NCBI GenBank assembly: GCA_002254335.1
Contig: NIVA01000077.1
Span: forward strand, 1-7,459
Origin: Bacteroidetes bacterium 4572_114
GTDB taxonomy: Bacteria; Bacteroidota; Bacteroidia; Bacteroidales; 4484-276
Reading direction: 5' to 3'
Length of the DNA stretch: 7,459 nt
Shown: positions 1 through 6,932 of the stretch, one piece after another
Layout of the letters: every line of letters begins with the position of its first letter
Numbering within the stretch: position 1 is the first letter of the stretch
Made by a program: the position numbers and the translations under genes
Notes under the pieces: generated by a model
The model's database searches: none
What the model was told of the DNA's origin: nothing
The model's input: only the letters and a program-made list of their open reading frames with translations

Positions 1-482
1 GTGAGATTTTTGGGCTTATTGATGCCAACAGGGAATATCTTGGTAAATGGCTCCCGTTTGTATCAATGACCAAATCGGTAAGAAATACTTTGGCCTTCAT
101 CGACCAGTTGCAGAAACCCGATTCACGCGAAATGGTTTTTACCATTAACTATCATGGGAAAATTGCCGGTTTGATCGGGCTTAAAGATATCGACCGCAGC
201 AACCGCAAGTTTGAAATCGGCTATTGGATTATAGCCGAATATGAGGGCAACGGAATTGTAACATGCTGTTGCAAAGCAATCATCGACATGGCATTTGAGA
301 AATTGAAAATGAACCGTGCACAAATAAAATGCGGTGTTAAAAACTTCCGTAGTATAAATATCCCGAAACGGCTGGGCTTTCAATTTGAAGGGGTTGAACG
401 GGCAGGTGAGGTGCATGGCAATAGATTCATCGACCTTGAAATCTATAGCATGCTGAAAAAAGATTGGGAAAGGCGGCATTAG
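1..482 (+). CDS. GNAT-family N-acetyltransferase, RimJ/RimL-like (5' end outside window)
   Basis: Likely transfers acetyl from acetyl-CoA to a protein or peptide N-terminal amine, as RimJ/RimL-type enzymes do in the cytoplasm. The frame is open from the window edge (first full codon at 3). The residues before the internal ATG at 66 read FGLIDANREYLGKWLPFV, which matches the conserved N-terminal stretch of RimL-like enzymes, so the true start lies upstream and the Met at 66 is internal. Visible features are the GLIGL and EIGYWI strands, the acetyl-CoA loop region YEGNGIV (a variant of the usual Q/R-x-x-G-x-G/A), and the C-terminal IPKRLGFQFEGVER segment typical of motif B. About 159 residues are visible against roughly 180 for the family, so perhaps 15-25 are missing. 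Oddity: three consecutive Cys (TCCCK) just after the acetyl-CoA loop. The exact substrate cannot be told from sequence. Confidence 0.87.
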   Translation, partial: EIFGLIDANREYLGKWLPFVSMTKSVRNTLAFIDQLQKPDSREMVFTINYHGKIAGLIGLKDIDRSNRKFEIGYWIIAEYEGNGIVTCCCKAIIDMAFEKLKMNRAQIKCGVKNFRSINIPKRLGFQFEGVERAGEVHGNRFIDLEIYSMLKKDWERRH

Positions 483-520
483 GGTTAGGTTTTATTTGGA
501 GGGGCCGTTAATGATGCTGA

Positions 521-528
521 TACTTTTG
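521..528 (+). promoter_or_regulatory. Possible Bacteroidota -7 promoter box upstream of the M14 gene
   Basis: TACTTTTG fits the TAnnTTTG consensus of the Bacteroidota primary sigma factor. A TTG lies at 496-498, but the 22-nt spacer is slightly long. If used, transcription would begin at about 535, inside the heptamer tract, so that tract would sit in a roughly 140-nt leader of the carboxypeptidase mRNA. No better box is visible between the tract and the start codon. This is a motif match only. Confidence 0.3.
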
Positions 529-530
529 TG

Positions 531-607
531 CCGGGTGCCGGGTGCCGGGTGACGGGTGACAGGTGACGGGTGACGACACCAAACACCGAACACCAGACAT
601 CCAACAT
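531..607. repeat. Heptamer tandem repeat with mirrored GGTG/CACC halves and G-quadruplex potential
   Basis: Six tandem heptamers (ccgggtg x3, acgggtg, acaggtg, acgggtg) fill 531-572. They are followed, still at 7-nt spacing, by C-rich heptamers containing CACC (577-580, 584-587, 591-594) and a decayed CATCC. GGTG cores on the left and CACC cores on the right pair symmetrically around 573-576 (569-572 with 577-580, 562-565 with 584-587, 555-558 with 591-594), separated by 3x3 internal loops. The first four units also give four GGG runs (533, 540, 547, 554) with 4-nt loops, a canonical G-quadruplex pattern. No coding frame explains it. It may be slippage-prone intergenic DNA or a family of dispersed repeats. 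Confidence 0.85.
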
Positions 608-675
608 GTTAAAAAGAAAACAGTTAAAAATTATTATCCTGCTAAATTAAAAGTAGGCCCAAAAATTATTACAAT

Positions 676-1806
676 ATGATAAGCATTACCTCAAATTTCG
701 ACAGTGGAAACATCCAGGTTGTATCGTTAGATGATGCAGCCAACATTGAACTAAATATCAGGAAAGATACCGGGGCAGGTTTTTTCCAGTGGTTCTATTA
801 CCGCGTGACCGGTGCAATTGACATTGACCTGAAAATGAAAATCCTAAATGCCGGTGAAGCTTCGTACCCCGAAGGTTATGAAGGTTACCAGGCAAGGGCC
901 TCCTACGATAAAACTAATTGGTTTTTGGTGCCTACATCATTTGATGGCAAAACATTGACCATTGAACATCAGCCGGAGATGGATGTTGTTTTCTATGCCT
1001 ATTTTGCACCTTACTCTTACGAGCAGCATCTGGGGTATATCCATGCGGTACAATTTTCCCCTTTGTGTAAAACAGAGAGTATCGGCAAAACTTATGAAGG
1101 CCGTGAAATAGACTTCCTGACCATTGGAGAGGAGGCTGAAGGCAAAAAAAAGATTTGGGTAATTGCCCGCCAGCACCCGGGCGAAAGTATGGCATCGTTT
1201 TTCATGGAGGGGTTAATCGACCGTTTGCTTGATGTTGACGATCCGGTACCGAGGACTTTGTTAGACAAGGCAGTTTTTTATATTGTTCCGTTCATCAATC
1301 CTGATGGTGCCATCCATGGCAACCTGCGTGCAAATGCGGCAGGGACAAACCTAAACCGCGAGTGGGGCACACCTGACCCCGACAAAGCCCCCGAAGCTTT
1401 TCACATCCTGAACAAGATGCACGAAATTGGGGTTGACCTCAATCTTGATATTCATGGTGATGAAGGTTTGCCCTATAATTTTATGGCCTCCATCGAGGGC
1501 ATCCCCTCCTATAATAAAAGGTTGAAGGATCTTTTGGCGGCTTTCAGAAAGCACTGGCTGGAAATTAGCCCGGACTTCCAGGTGGAACAAGGCTACCCCG
1601 TAAACGGACCGGGCAAGGCAAACCTTAACATTTGTTCCAAAGCCATTGGCGAAAAATTCAAATGCCTTTCGATGACCATCGAAATGCCTTTTAAAGACAA
1701 TGCAAACCTGCCCGATCCGGTTTTCGGATGGTCTCCTGAAAGATCGGCGAAATTTGGTGAATCAATTGTGGATGTGGCCCTGAGGGTTGTTGATGATTTG
1801 AGATAG
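676..1806 (+). CDS. M14 zinc carboxypeptidase, cytosolic carboxypeptidase (CCP/Nna1)-like
   Basis: Predicted metallo-carboxypeptidase removing C-terminal residues from peptides or proteins. Residues about 1-125 form a beta-rich N-terminal domain containing FFQWFYYRVTG, characteristic of the CCP branch. Residues about 130-375 are the M14 catalytic domain. The zinc ligands are visible: H167 and E170 in ARQHPGES, and H260 in LDIHGDEG. Substrate-binding residues are NPDG (208-211), R218 and N227-R228 in the NLNRE motif. The catalytic Glu is E336 in TIEMPF, so the active site is complete. There is no signal peptide or transmembrane segment, so it should be cytoplasmic. The 376-residue length is normal for bacterial members. 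The ATG at 676 is chosen because the protein starts directly in the N-terminal domain; no Shine-Dalgarno is present, as is usual in this phylum. It converges on the S9 peptidase gene. Eukaryotic CCPs remove glutamates from tubulin; the bacterial substrate is unknown. Confidence 0.93.
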   Translation: MISITSNFDSGNIQVVSLDDAANIELNIRKDTGAGFFQWFYYRVTGAIDIDLKMKILNAGEASYPEGYEGYQARASYDKTNWFLVPTSFDGKTLTIEHQPEMDVVFYAYFAPYSYEQHLGYIHAVQFSPLCKTESIGKTYEGREIDFLTIGEEAEGKKKIWVIARQHPGESMASFFMEGLIDRLLDVDDPVPRTLLDKAVFYIVPFINPDGAIHGNLRANAAGTNLNREWGTPDPDKAPEAFHILNKMHEIGVDLNLDIHGDEGLPYNFMASIEGIPSYNKRLKDLLAAFRKHWLEISPDFQVEQGYPVNGPGKANLNICSKAIGEKFKCLSMTIEMPFKDNANLPDPVFGWSPERSAKFGESIVDVALRVVDDLR

Positions 1807-1926
1807 GGGCGGTTTATCCATCTTTAAGTCAATGGATGATTAATGGCTAAGCGCAGGACAAGTTAATTATTGGACAATTATATCCGAAAGATTGGTTTAA
1901 TTAAAAAAGTAAATATTTGGGAGGAT

Positions 1927-2010
1927 AGCTGTCAGACAGTTTGGATTACAAGTCAGACAAATAATACTTTTGTTTCAGTGTGTAATTTAGAAGATAACTG
2001 TCTGACAGCT
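1927..2010. repeat. Inverted repeat element 1: 15-bp arms, 54-nt loop, each arm itself palindromic
   Basis: Arms agctgtcagacagtt (1927-1941) and aactgtctgacagct (1996-2010) are perfect reverse complements. Each contains the self-palindrome CTGTC-N-GACAG, and a further AGTCAGACA lies in the loop (around 1951-1959). Just inside the arms, ATTACA (1945-1950) pairs with TGTAAT (1981-1986). The right arm is followed by TTTTT, so on the + strand it could terminate the carboxypeptidase transcript. No target-site duplication is seen at the outer edges. It could instead be a repressor operator pair around a promoter-like sequence, or the ends of a miniature mobile element. Confidence 0.8.
1941..1972 (+). 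promoter_or_regulatory. Possible promoter inside inverted repeat element 1
   Basis: TTG at 1941-1943 and TACTTTTG at 1965-1972 (TAnnTTTG) are 21 nt apart, a spacing close to the Bacteroidota primary promoter. The pair sits between two CTGTC-N-GACAG palindromes, which would suit repressor sites. Transcription would start near 1979 and run into inverted repeat element 2, giving a transcript of about 160 nt with no open reading frame. This is inference from motifs only; the box is AT-rich enough to occur by chance. Confidence 0.25.
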
Positions 2011-2058
2011 TTTTAGGCCCGGTTCAAAGATTTAAAAAACAATTATCGTAATTTTTAA

Positions 2059-2142
2059 AGACCTGGAAGGTTTCACCCCTAAAAACGGGTAGGATTATAA
2101 GCTAACTGACTAACGATCTTACCGGCCAAACCTTCCAGGTCT
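2059..2142. terminator. Inverted repeat element 2: probable bidirectional terminator between converging genes
   Basis: Arms agacctggaaggttt (2059-2073) and aaaccttccaggtct (2128-2142) are perfectly complementary around a 54-nt loop. Inside the loop, CGGGTAGGAT (2086-2095) and ATCTTACCGG (2116-2125) pair imperfectly (8 of 10), extending the structure. It starts 8 bp past the stop codon of the S9 peptidase gene, and the carboxypeptidase gene converges from the other side, so a terminator serving one or both strands is the simplest role. On the minus strand the hairpin is followed by TTTAAAAA, a weak U-tract. The arm sequence resembles interspersed repeats in this phylum, from memory only. Confidence 0.6.
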
Positions 2143-2150
2143 CATCAAAA

Positions 2151-4058
2151 TTATTTCAAGTATGTACCAAGGAATTTTTCCATGGAACGATAAAAATCAA
2201 AACGATTTTCTTCGTTGCGAAAACCATGGCCTTCGTTGTCTTTTACAAGGTATTCCACATCAATGTGACGCTTTTTGAGGGCTTCAACAATCTGGTCTGA
2301 TTCATCGATGTTTACCCTGGGGTCGTTGGCGCCCTGGGCAACAAACAGAGGCGTCATGATTTTGTCGGCATTCAAAGCCGGAGAAGTTGCTTCAAATTGT
2401 ACAGCGTCAGTTACAGGGTTTCCAACCATTTCGTACATCATTTCGAGCATAGGCTCCCAGTAAGGGGGAATGGTCTGCATAAAAGTAAAGAGGTTTGAAA
2501 CGCCCACATAGTCGATAGCAGCAGCGTAAAGTGTAGGTGTTACCACACAGCCCTGCAAAACGGCGTACCCACCGTAACTTCCACCATATATGGCAACTTT
2601 GTCCTTATCGGCAATACCCTGGTTTATAAGCCAGTAAACGCCATCGGTAATATCGTTTTGCATGGTAAGGCCCCACTGCTTGAAAGATTTTTCCATAAAC
2701 TCGCGGCCATAACCTGTCGATCCCCTGAAATTCATTTGCAATACGGCATAACCACGGTTTGCCAGAAACTGGATTTCGGGGTTGAAGCCCCAGTTGTCCC
2801 TTGCCCATGGCCCACCGTGTGGGTTTATTACCACCGGAAGGTTTTTGGCTGTTTCCATGGTAAGGCCTTTTGGTAAAGTTATATATCCAGGGATTACCAA
2901 CCCGTCACGCGCGGTATATTTAATTGGGTAAACGCTGGCCATTTTGTTTTCATCTAACCAGGGGCTTACATCATGTATTTTTTCCAGTTTGTCATCCTTC
3001 TTATTATAAAGATAGTATGCCCCCAACGAACGGTCAGAATAAGTGCGGACCATATACATATTTTCATCTTTGCTTATGGCAGAAATCCCAAGTTCGTAAT
3101 CCCCTAAATCTTTTTTCAGGCGATCAAACAGTTGTCCGGTCTCTTTATCAAAGAAATGTCTTTCACGTTTCCATGAAGTAAAGGAGGCAGAGGTCAGTAC
3201 TTTTCTCTTCCTCGAATAAAAAACTGATGAAACATCGTAATCATCATTTTCATAAAGCACTTCCAGTTCCTTGCCATTGGCAATATCAAAAAGTACAACT
3301 GCTTGTTTGTCGCGGCCAAGGTTGGAGGTTGCGTAAACATTTTTGTTGTCAAAATCGAAAAATGCAGGGTTAACCGATTCTTTAAAGTTTGTGGTAAGTA
3401 CCGGTACAAATTCATCTTCTTCAGTATCGCGGTATCTTATCTGTGTGTTCACCCCGTCAACAATGGCAATTGCCACGCGGAGTTTTCCTTCATGGTCGGT
3501 CATCCATCCTTGCACGTCCCCGGGGTTTTCGGCCAACATGGTCATTTCGCCACTTTCGATGTTGAGGCGGTAAGGGTCAAAAACCTGTGGGACCCTCTTG
3601 TTCAGCCCCACGATGATCTCATCAGGAATATCTTTGAGGTCATCAATGATTTGTGTTCGCACGCCTTCAAAACAGGTAAGGCATTTCAGGTTTTTGCCGT
3701 TTTTGTCAACACCATACACGGAATAATTTTCGTCACCACCGTCATCTTTCAGGTAAAGTAACCTACCGGGGTTTGCCCAGTAATAACCGGCAATGTCGCG
3801 GTCGGTCTCGCTGGTGAGGCGTGTTGCTTTGTCTTTTCCTACCTTTTGTACAAAAATATTCATACGGCTTTCGTAAGGTGCCATGTATGAAAAATACTTG
3901 CCATCCGGTGAAATTTGGTAGGATGTCTTTTCAGGGTTTTTAAAGAAGTCCTCTAACGGGATTTGGTTTTGTGCCATTGCATTTTGATTTTGAAACAGGT
4001 CGAACAGGATGATGAGGAAAAATCCCCCTGCCAGCATAAGTACATTGGTTCTTGTCAT
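2151..4058 (-). CDS. Secreted S9 (prolyl oligopeptidase family) serine peptidase
   Basis: Probable dipeptidyl-peptidase or acylaminoacyl-peptidase acting on short peptides in the periplasm or at the cell surface. The N-terminus has a short charged start (MTRT), a hydrophobic core (LMLAGGFFLIILF) and a likely signal-peptidase I site after AMA (residue 29). Residues about 35-375 read as a beta-propeller, with repeated blade-like strands such as ISPDGKYFSYM. Residues about 380-635 are an alpha/beta-hydrolase domain: HGGP (414-417, oxyanion region), nucleophile S494 in GGSYGGY, D579 in GANDPRVN, and H611 in EGHGF. The catalytic triad is therefore complete, and 635 residues is the usual family length. 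The ATG at 4058 gives the complete signal peptide and follows a promoter box at a sensible distance. The gene is monocistronic. Its G+C (29 of 60 in line 2701-2760) is like the carboxypeptidase gene and unlike the adjacent operon. Exact peptide specificity is not readable. Confidence 0.95.
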   Translation of the reverse strand: MTRTNVLMLAGGFFLIILFDLFQNQNAMAQNQIPLEDFFKNPEKTSYQISPDGKYFSYMAPYESRMNIFVQKVGKDKATRLTSETDRDIAGYYWANPGRLLYLKDDGGDENYSVYGVDKNGKNLKCLTCFEGVRTQIIDDLKDIPDEIIVGLNKRVPQVFDPYRLNIESGEMTMLAENPGDVQGWMTDHEGKLRVAIAIVDGVNTQIRYRDTEEDEFVPVLTTNFKESVNPAFFDFDNKNVYATSNLGRDKQAVVLFDIANGKELEVLYENDDYDVSSVFYSRKRKVLTSASFTSWKRERHFFDKETGQLFDRLKKDLGDYELGISAISKDENMYMVRTYSDRSLGAYYLYNKKDDKLEKIHDVSPWLDENKMASVYPIKYTARDGLVIPGYITLPKGLTMETAKNLPVVINPHGGPWARDNWGFNPEIQFLANRGYAVLQMNFRGSTGYGREFMEKSFKQWGLTMQNDITDGVYWLINQGIADKDKVAIYGGSYGGYAVLQGCVVTPTLYAAAIDYVGVSNLFTFMQTIPPYWEPMLEMMYEMVGNPVTDAVQFEATSPALNADKIMTPLFVAQGANDPRVNIDESDQIVEALKKRHIDVEYLVKDNEGHGFRNEENRFDFYRSMEKFLGTYLK

Positions 4059-4089
4059 GATTTGATATTTTTTGTGAATATTAAAGGCG

Positions 4090-4097
4090 CAAAGATA
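4090..4097 (-). promoter_or_regulatory. -7 promoter box for the S9 peptidase gene
   Basis: On the minus strand this reads TATCTTTG, an exact match to the Bacteroidota TAnnTTTG box, 31 nt before the ATG. A start near 4083 would leave a leader of about 25 nt. No TTG is visible at the expected -33 position, so the upstream element is weak or absent. The box shows the peptidase has its own promoter and does not depend on read-through from the kinase operon. Confidence 0.55.
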
Positions 4098-4221
4098 TAG
4101 TTACACATCGAATTGCTATGACACAGTTTGTGAATTAAGAAAAATTAACAGCGGATGGCACATTTGGTTTGATAGATTGAAAATTTAAACCAAGTAAAGG
4201 TATTCCCAGGTAAATTTGTTT

Positions 4222-4842
4222 TTATAACATTACAGATTCAGATAAATGGTAAAAAGCTATCGTATCTTTCGGTATTTCTCTTTTAGGATTAACGATTATT
4301 TTAACATAATCTTCCAAAACTGAGATTAAACCGACATTAACTTTTCGAAACAAATCAATATCTACATTCTTTATATATTTTGAAGATACTGCCAAAAAGC
4401 TTTTGTGAGAAAAACACTTATATCTAAGAGCTTGATAATAGCCATCTCTCCATTTGCTCAATTTTGCTTCTATAGAGATGATGTTTTTGACAGGAGATTT
4501 ATATAGCCTCTCAACAATGTAATAACCTTCTTGTTCTGACACATAACCACCATCTAACAATTTTGTTATTAAATTCGAAAATGTTTTGGAATTTAGGTTC
4601 TTCTTAGATACAAGCTTTTTAGGATGAATCACTTTACCTTTTCGATTAAAAAAATTAATGAGATAATACATCTCGTTATAATTATTAATTACGATTGATG
4701 GTTTTTCATCGTTTGGTGTTGCAACGGTTAGGTCAGATATGCCATTCCCTGAATTAAATTCACGAATAAATTTAGCATTATCAAATTTTTGATAAAATGC
4801 ATTTTCAATTACTGGTAACATGTCTTTTTCAAACTTAAACAT
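4222..4842 (-). CDS. PD-(D/E)XK nuclease-like protein with inserted winged-helix-like segment
   Basis: Probable DNA- or RNA-cleaving enzyme, second gene of the kinase operon. The PD-(D/E)XK core can be traced: an N-terminal helix with E13, D37 in GNGISDLTV, then E125-A-K127 in SIEAKLSKW, followed by the helix containing Q137ALRY141 (the QxxxY motif seen in RecB-type nucleases) and the strand SFLAVSS. D37, E125 and K127 are all present, so it is likely active. The gap between D37 and E125 is unusually long. It is filled by about 55 residues (57-112) resembling a winged helix: a helix, then LVSKKNLNSKTFSNLITKLL as a recognition-type helix pair, then a YVSEQEGYYIV hairpin. This suggests DNA binding nested inside the nuclease fold. 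Its ATG overlaps the end of the kinase gene by 8 bp (ATGTTTAA), indicating translational coupling. G+C is low (15 of 60 in line 4621-4680). Fold assigned by eye; no exact family name is claimed. Confidence 0.78.
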   Translation of the reverse strand: MFKFEKDMLPVIENAFYQKFDNAKFIREFNSGNGISDLTVATPNDEKPSIVINNYNEMYYLINFFNRKGKVIHPKKLVSKKNLNSKTFSNLITKLLDGGYVSEQEGYYIVERLYKSPVKNIISIEAKLSKWRDGYYQALRYKCFSHKSFLAVSSKYIKNVDIDLFRKVNVGLISVLEDYVKIIVNPKREIPKDTIAFYHLSESVML

Positions 4843-6880
4843 ATTGTTCTTTTATTTTAGAAAAAACATTCCTCCAACGCTCCAAGTGTCTGTAATCATT
4901 GGGTTTGAATACCATAGATAATTTTCTGTAATTTTCTATTGCCTGATTTACCCTGCCAATAAAGTAATCAATTTGTTCAACAGAATCTATACTTACTATT
5001 CTATCAATCTCCTCATGAATTAATTCTAAGTAATGAAGTTTTGTGTTTTTTGATGGTTTAATCACGTCAGGAATTGGTTTCCCGGCACAATAACGACAAT
5101 CACATGCACCTAAAACATTTACAATTTGTTGTAATCTTACAGGGTCTTTTCTTGTAATGGCAATTGTACCAAGTAAATCAGGGAAATAATATCGCTCGTA
5201 CATATTAAAAGCATCAGAAGCAGCTTTATATAAATCTTCATAGAAACTTTCAAATCTTGCTGCCCCCGAAGTAAATCCTGTAATTCCAACGCAAATAAGC
5301 CCTAAGCCTAAAGTGTCTAAACGCCCGGCAATTACAGGCTTTTGAGTGTATTTCTGCAATTCTGCCAATGTAGTGATATAATGATAGAGAGTTGCTTCTG
5401 TGGTGTCTTTATTTATTCCATCGGCATAAATAACAAAACCATCGCACCCAATTGCAGCATATGTGTTTAATAATTCTGACTTATATTGAGAATCTGTTAA
5501 TCCTAATGCATTAATACAAATTCCTGCAAACAATGGTTTTTGATGTAAACTCTCTTTATTATTTCTATAATCCAGGGATTCTTTTAAAAGTTTAATATCT
5601 AAATCAAACCATTCTTCTACAGGATTACGTCTTGCAGTAGGAACTATATTTGTGTTATGAGCATAGTGATAAGGTGATGTTAATATATCTGCCTGAAGAT
5701 TCTCTTGTTCATCAATTACCAATTTCACATACTCTTTTTGCTTTCTACTTGAAGATAGATAAGCAGGATTAATAACTGAATAATCCTGAGGACAATATGA
5801 TAATTGCAGAAGTCCTTTAACATCAGTATAAGTATCATATGCTAATCTAATGGTTGCAGGGTCAAACAATGTTGTGTACTCACTCTTTTGTACAAGTTTT
5901 AGTAATCCCTTTTGCCTAAATTGATGATTGACCGGATAGTTTACATGTAGATGTTTATCAGGATGGTCTTTTTTGAATTGGTTTAATACTGATAAATCAT
6001 CATAAGTCCTTAGAACAAATCTTGGTGTTAAATCAGATTGAATTTGTTTGGATGATACACTTGCCTGATAAAATTCAAGAATTAATTCTTCGATATCTAC
6101 AAATCGTTTGTATGGTTCTTTTTCTAGAAGCTTTAATACAATGTTTTCATGGTGATTGGAAATAGACCTGTTCCATTTTCGGGGAGGGATTGGGGGTTCA
6201 TTTTTTATTTTATCAATAAACTCAGGTACTAATCTTGCAGTAAAAGGAAGGTGCCCTGTAAGTATTTCGTAAAAAATCATTCCGAGCGAATACAAATCAC
6301 TTCTAAAATCAATATGCTTACTGTCGGTAATTTGTTCAGGCGACATATATGCAAAAGTCCCTAATATGTTACCAGTACTGGTAATACTTGTATAATCAAG
6401 TAATTTGGATAATCCAAAATCCAGAACTTTTATTCCTCCATTTGGTTGAATAATAATATTCTCAGGTTTCAAATCTCTATGAAGTATGTTTGAAGTATGC
6501 AATGCTTTTAGACCTTCTGAAATATTCAAAAATATTTTTTCATTGTCAGAAATACTATCAGATTGTATTAACTTGCGTAGAGTTTGGCCTTCAATGTATT
6601 CCATCACGAGAAAAACATGTTTAATATTAAGTACTTCAAGAAAAAAGTGCTCAATATAATCAACAAGGAATGGATGGCTGACATTCTGCATTACATCAAT
6701 TTCCCTGGTAATCCGATTATCGCTACCTCTTTTGTGCTCAGCCAAAATATAGGCTTCCCTGAATATTTTTATTGCATATTTTTCACCTGATTTTTCTGTA
6801 AGATATACAGAACCGAAACCACCTTCTCCAATAAAACTCAGAAACTTATATCCATTAATATCTTGACCTATTAACTCCAT
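4835..6880 (-). CDS. Hanks-type Ser/Thr protein kinase fused to a TGT-like barrel domain with Cys/His zinc site
   Basis: Residues about 11-270 are a complete Hanks-type kinase: Gly loop GEGGFGSV (18-25), K38 in AIK, alpha-C E60, HRDLKPEN (H134-N141 with D136), D154FG, activation segment ending S180PE, and the FRSDLYSLG helix. All catalytic residues are intact, so it should phosphorylate Ser/Thr. There is no transmembrane segment, so it is cytoplasmic. Residues about 287-590 look like a TIM-barrel, with strand-like segments ADILTSPYHY, PLFAGICI, GCDGFVIYADG and KPVIAGR. Residues 593-598 read CDCRYC, with H622 in ELIHEEI 24 residues later, close to the Cys-x-Cys-x2-Cys...His zinc site of tRNA-guanine transglycosylases. 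A clear TGT catalytic Asp was not identified, so the barrel may be a divergent enzyme or a ligand sensor. The C-terminal 60 residues look helical. It is the first gene of the operon and overlaps the nuclease gene. G+C is low (15 of 60 in line 6481-6540), suggesting transfer. The kinase call is firm; the barrel call is inference. Confidence 0.9.
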   Translation of the reverse strand: MELIGQDINGYKFLSFIGEGGFGSVYLTEKSGEKYAIKIFREAYILAEHKRGSDNRITREIDVMQNVSHPFLVDYIEHFFLEVLNIKHVFLVMEYIEGQTLRKLIQSDSISDNEKIFLNISEGLKALHTSNILHRDLKPENIIIQPNGGIKVLDFGLSKLLDYTSITSTGNILGTFAYMSPEQITDSKHIDFRSDLYSLGMIFYEILTGHLPFTARLVPEFIDKIKNEPPIPPRKWNRSISNHHENIVLKLLEKEPYKRFVDIEELILEFYQASVSSKQIQSDLTPRFVLRTYDDLSVLNQFKKDHPDKHLHVNYPVNHQFRQKGLLKLVQKSEYTTLFDPATIRLAYDTYTDVKGLLQLSYCPQDYSVINPAYLSSSRKQKEYVKLVIDEQENLQADILTSPYHYAHNTNIVPTARRNPVEEWFDLDIKLLKESLDYRNNKESLHQKPLFAGICINALGLTDSQYKSELLNTYAAIGCDGFVIYADGINKDTTEATLYHYITTLAELQKYTQKPVIAGRLDTLGLGLICVGITGFTSGAARFESFYEDLYKAASDAFNMYERYYFPDLLGTIAITRKDPVRLQQIVNVLGACDCRYCAGKPIPDVIKPSKNTKLHYLELIHEEIDRIVSIDSVEQIDYFIGRVNQAIENYRKLSMVFKPNDYRHLERWRNVFSKIKEQYV

Positions 6881-6932
6881 GATAGATGTTTTTATTTAAA
6901 CAAATTTAATGCTTTCAATTTTAAACAATTCA

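Noticed and set aside
123..479. 118-codon open frame on the - strand
   Set aside because: Antisense to the well-supported acetyltransferase frame, with no recognisable motif.
1816..1837. 6-bp stem (ATCCAT/ATGGAT) just after the carboxypeptidase gene
   Set aside because: Short, with a 10-nt loop and no T-tract; the larger inverted repeats downstream are better terminator candidates.
3303..3761. 152-codon open frame on the + strand
   Set aside because: It lies wholly antisense to the S9 peptidase gene, its translation shows no domain, and its composition is what the complementary strand of a real gene gives.
4164..4193. 7-bp inverted repeat TTGGTTT/AAACCAA after the nuclease gene
   Set aside because: Could end the operon on the minus strand, but the 16-nt loop, AT-rich sequence and lack of a U-tract make it too weak to call as a terminator.
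4222..6880. Toxin-antitoxin interpretation of the operon
   Set aside because: The kinase is a full Hanks-type enzyme and not HipA-like, and neither protein has the small size or antitoxin-type motifs of known pairs; kept only as a remote alternative to a defence role.
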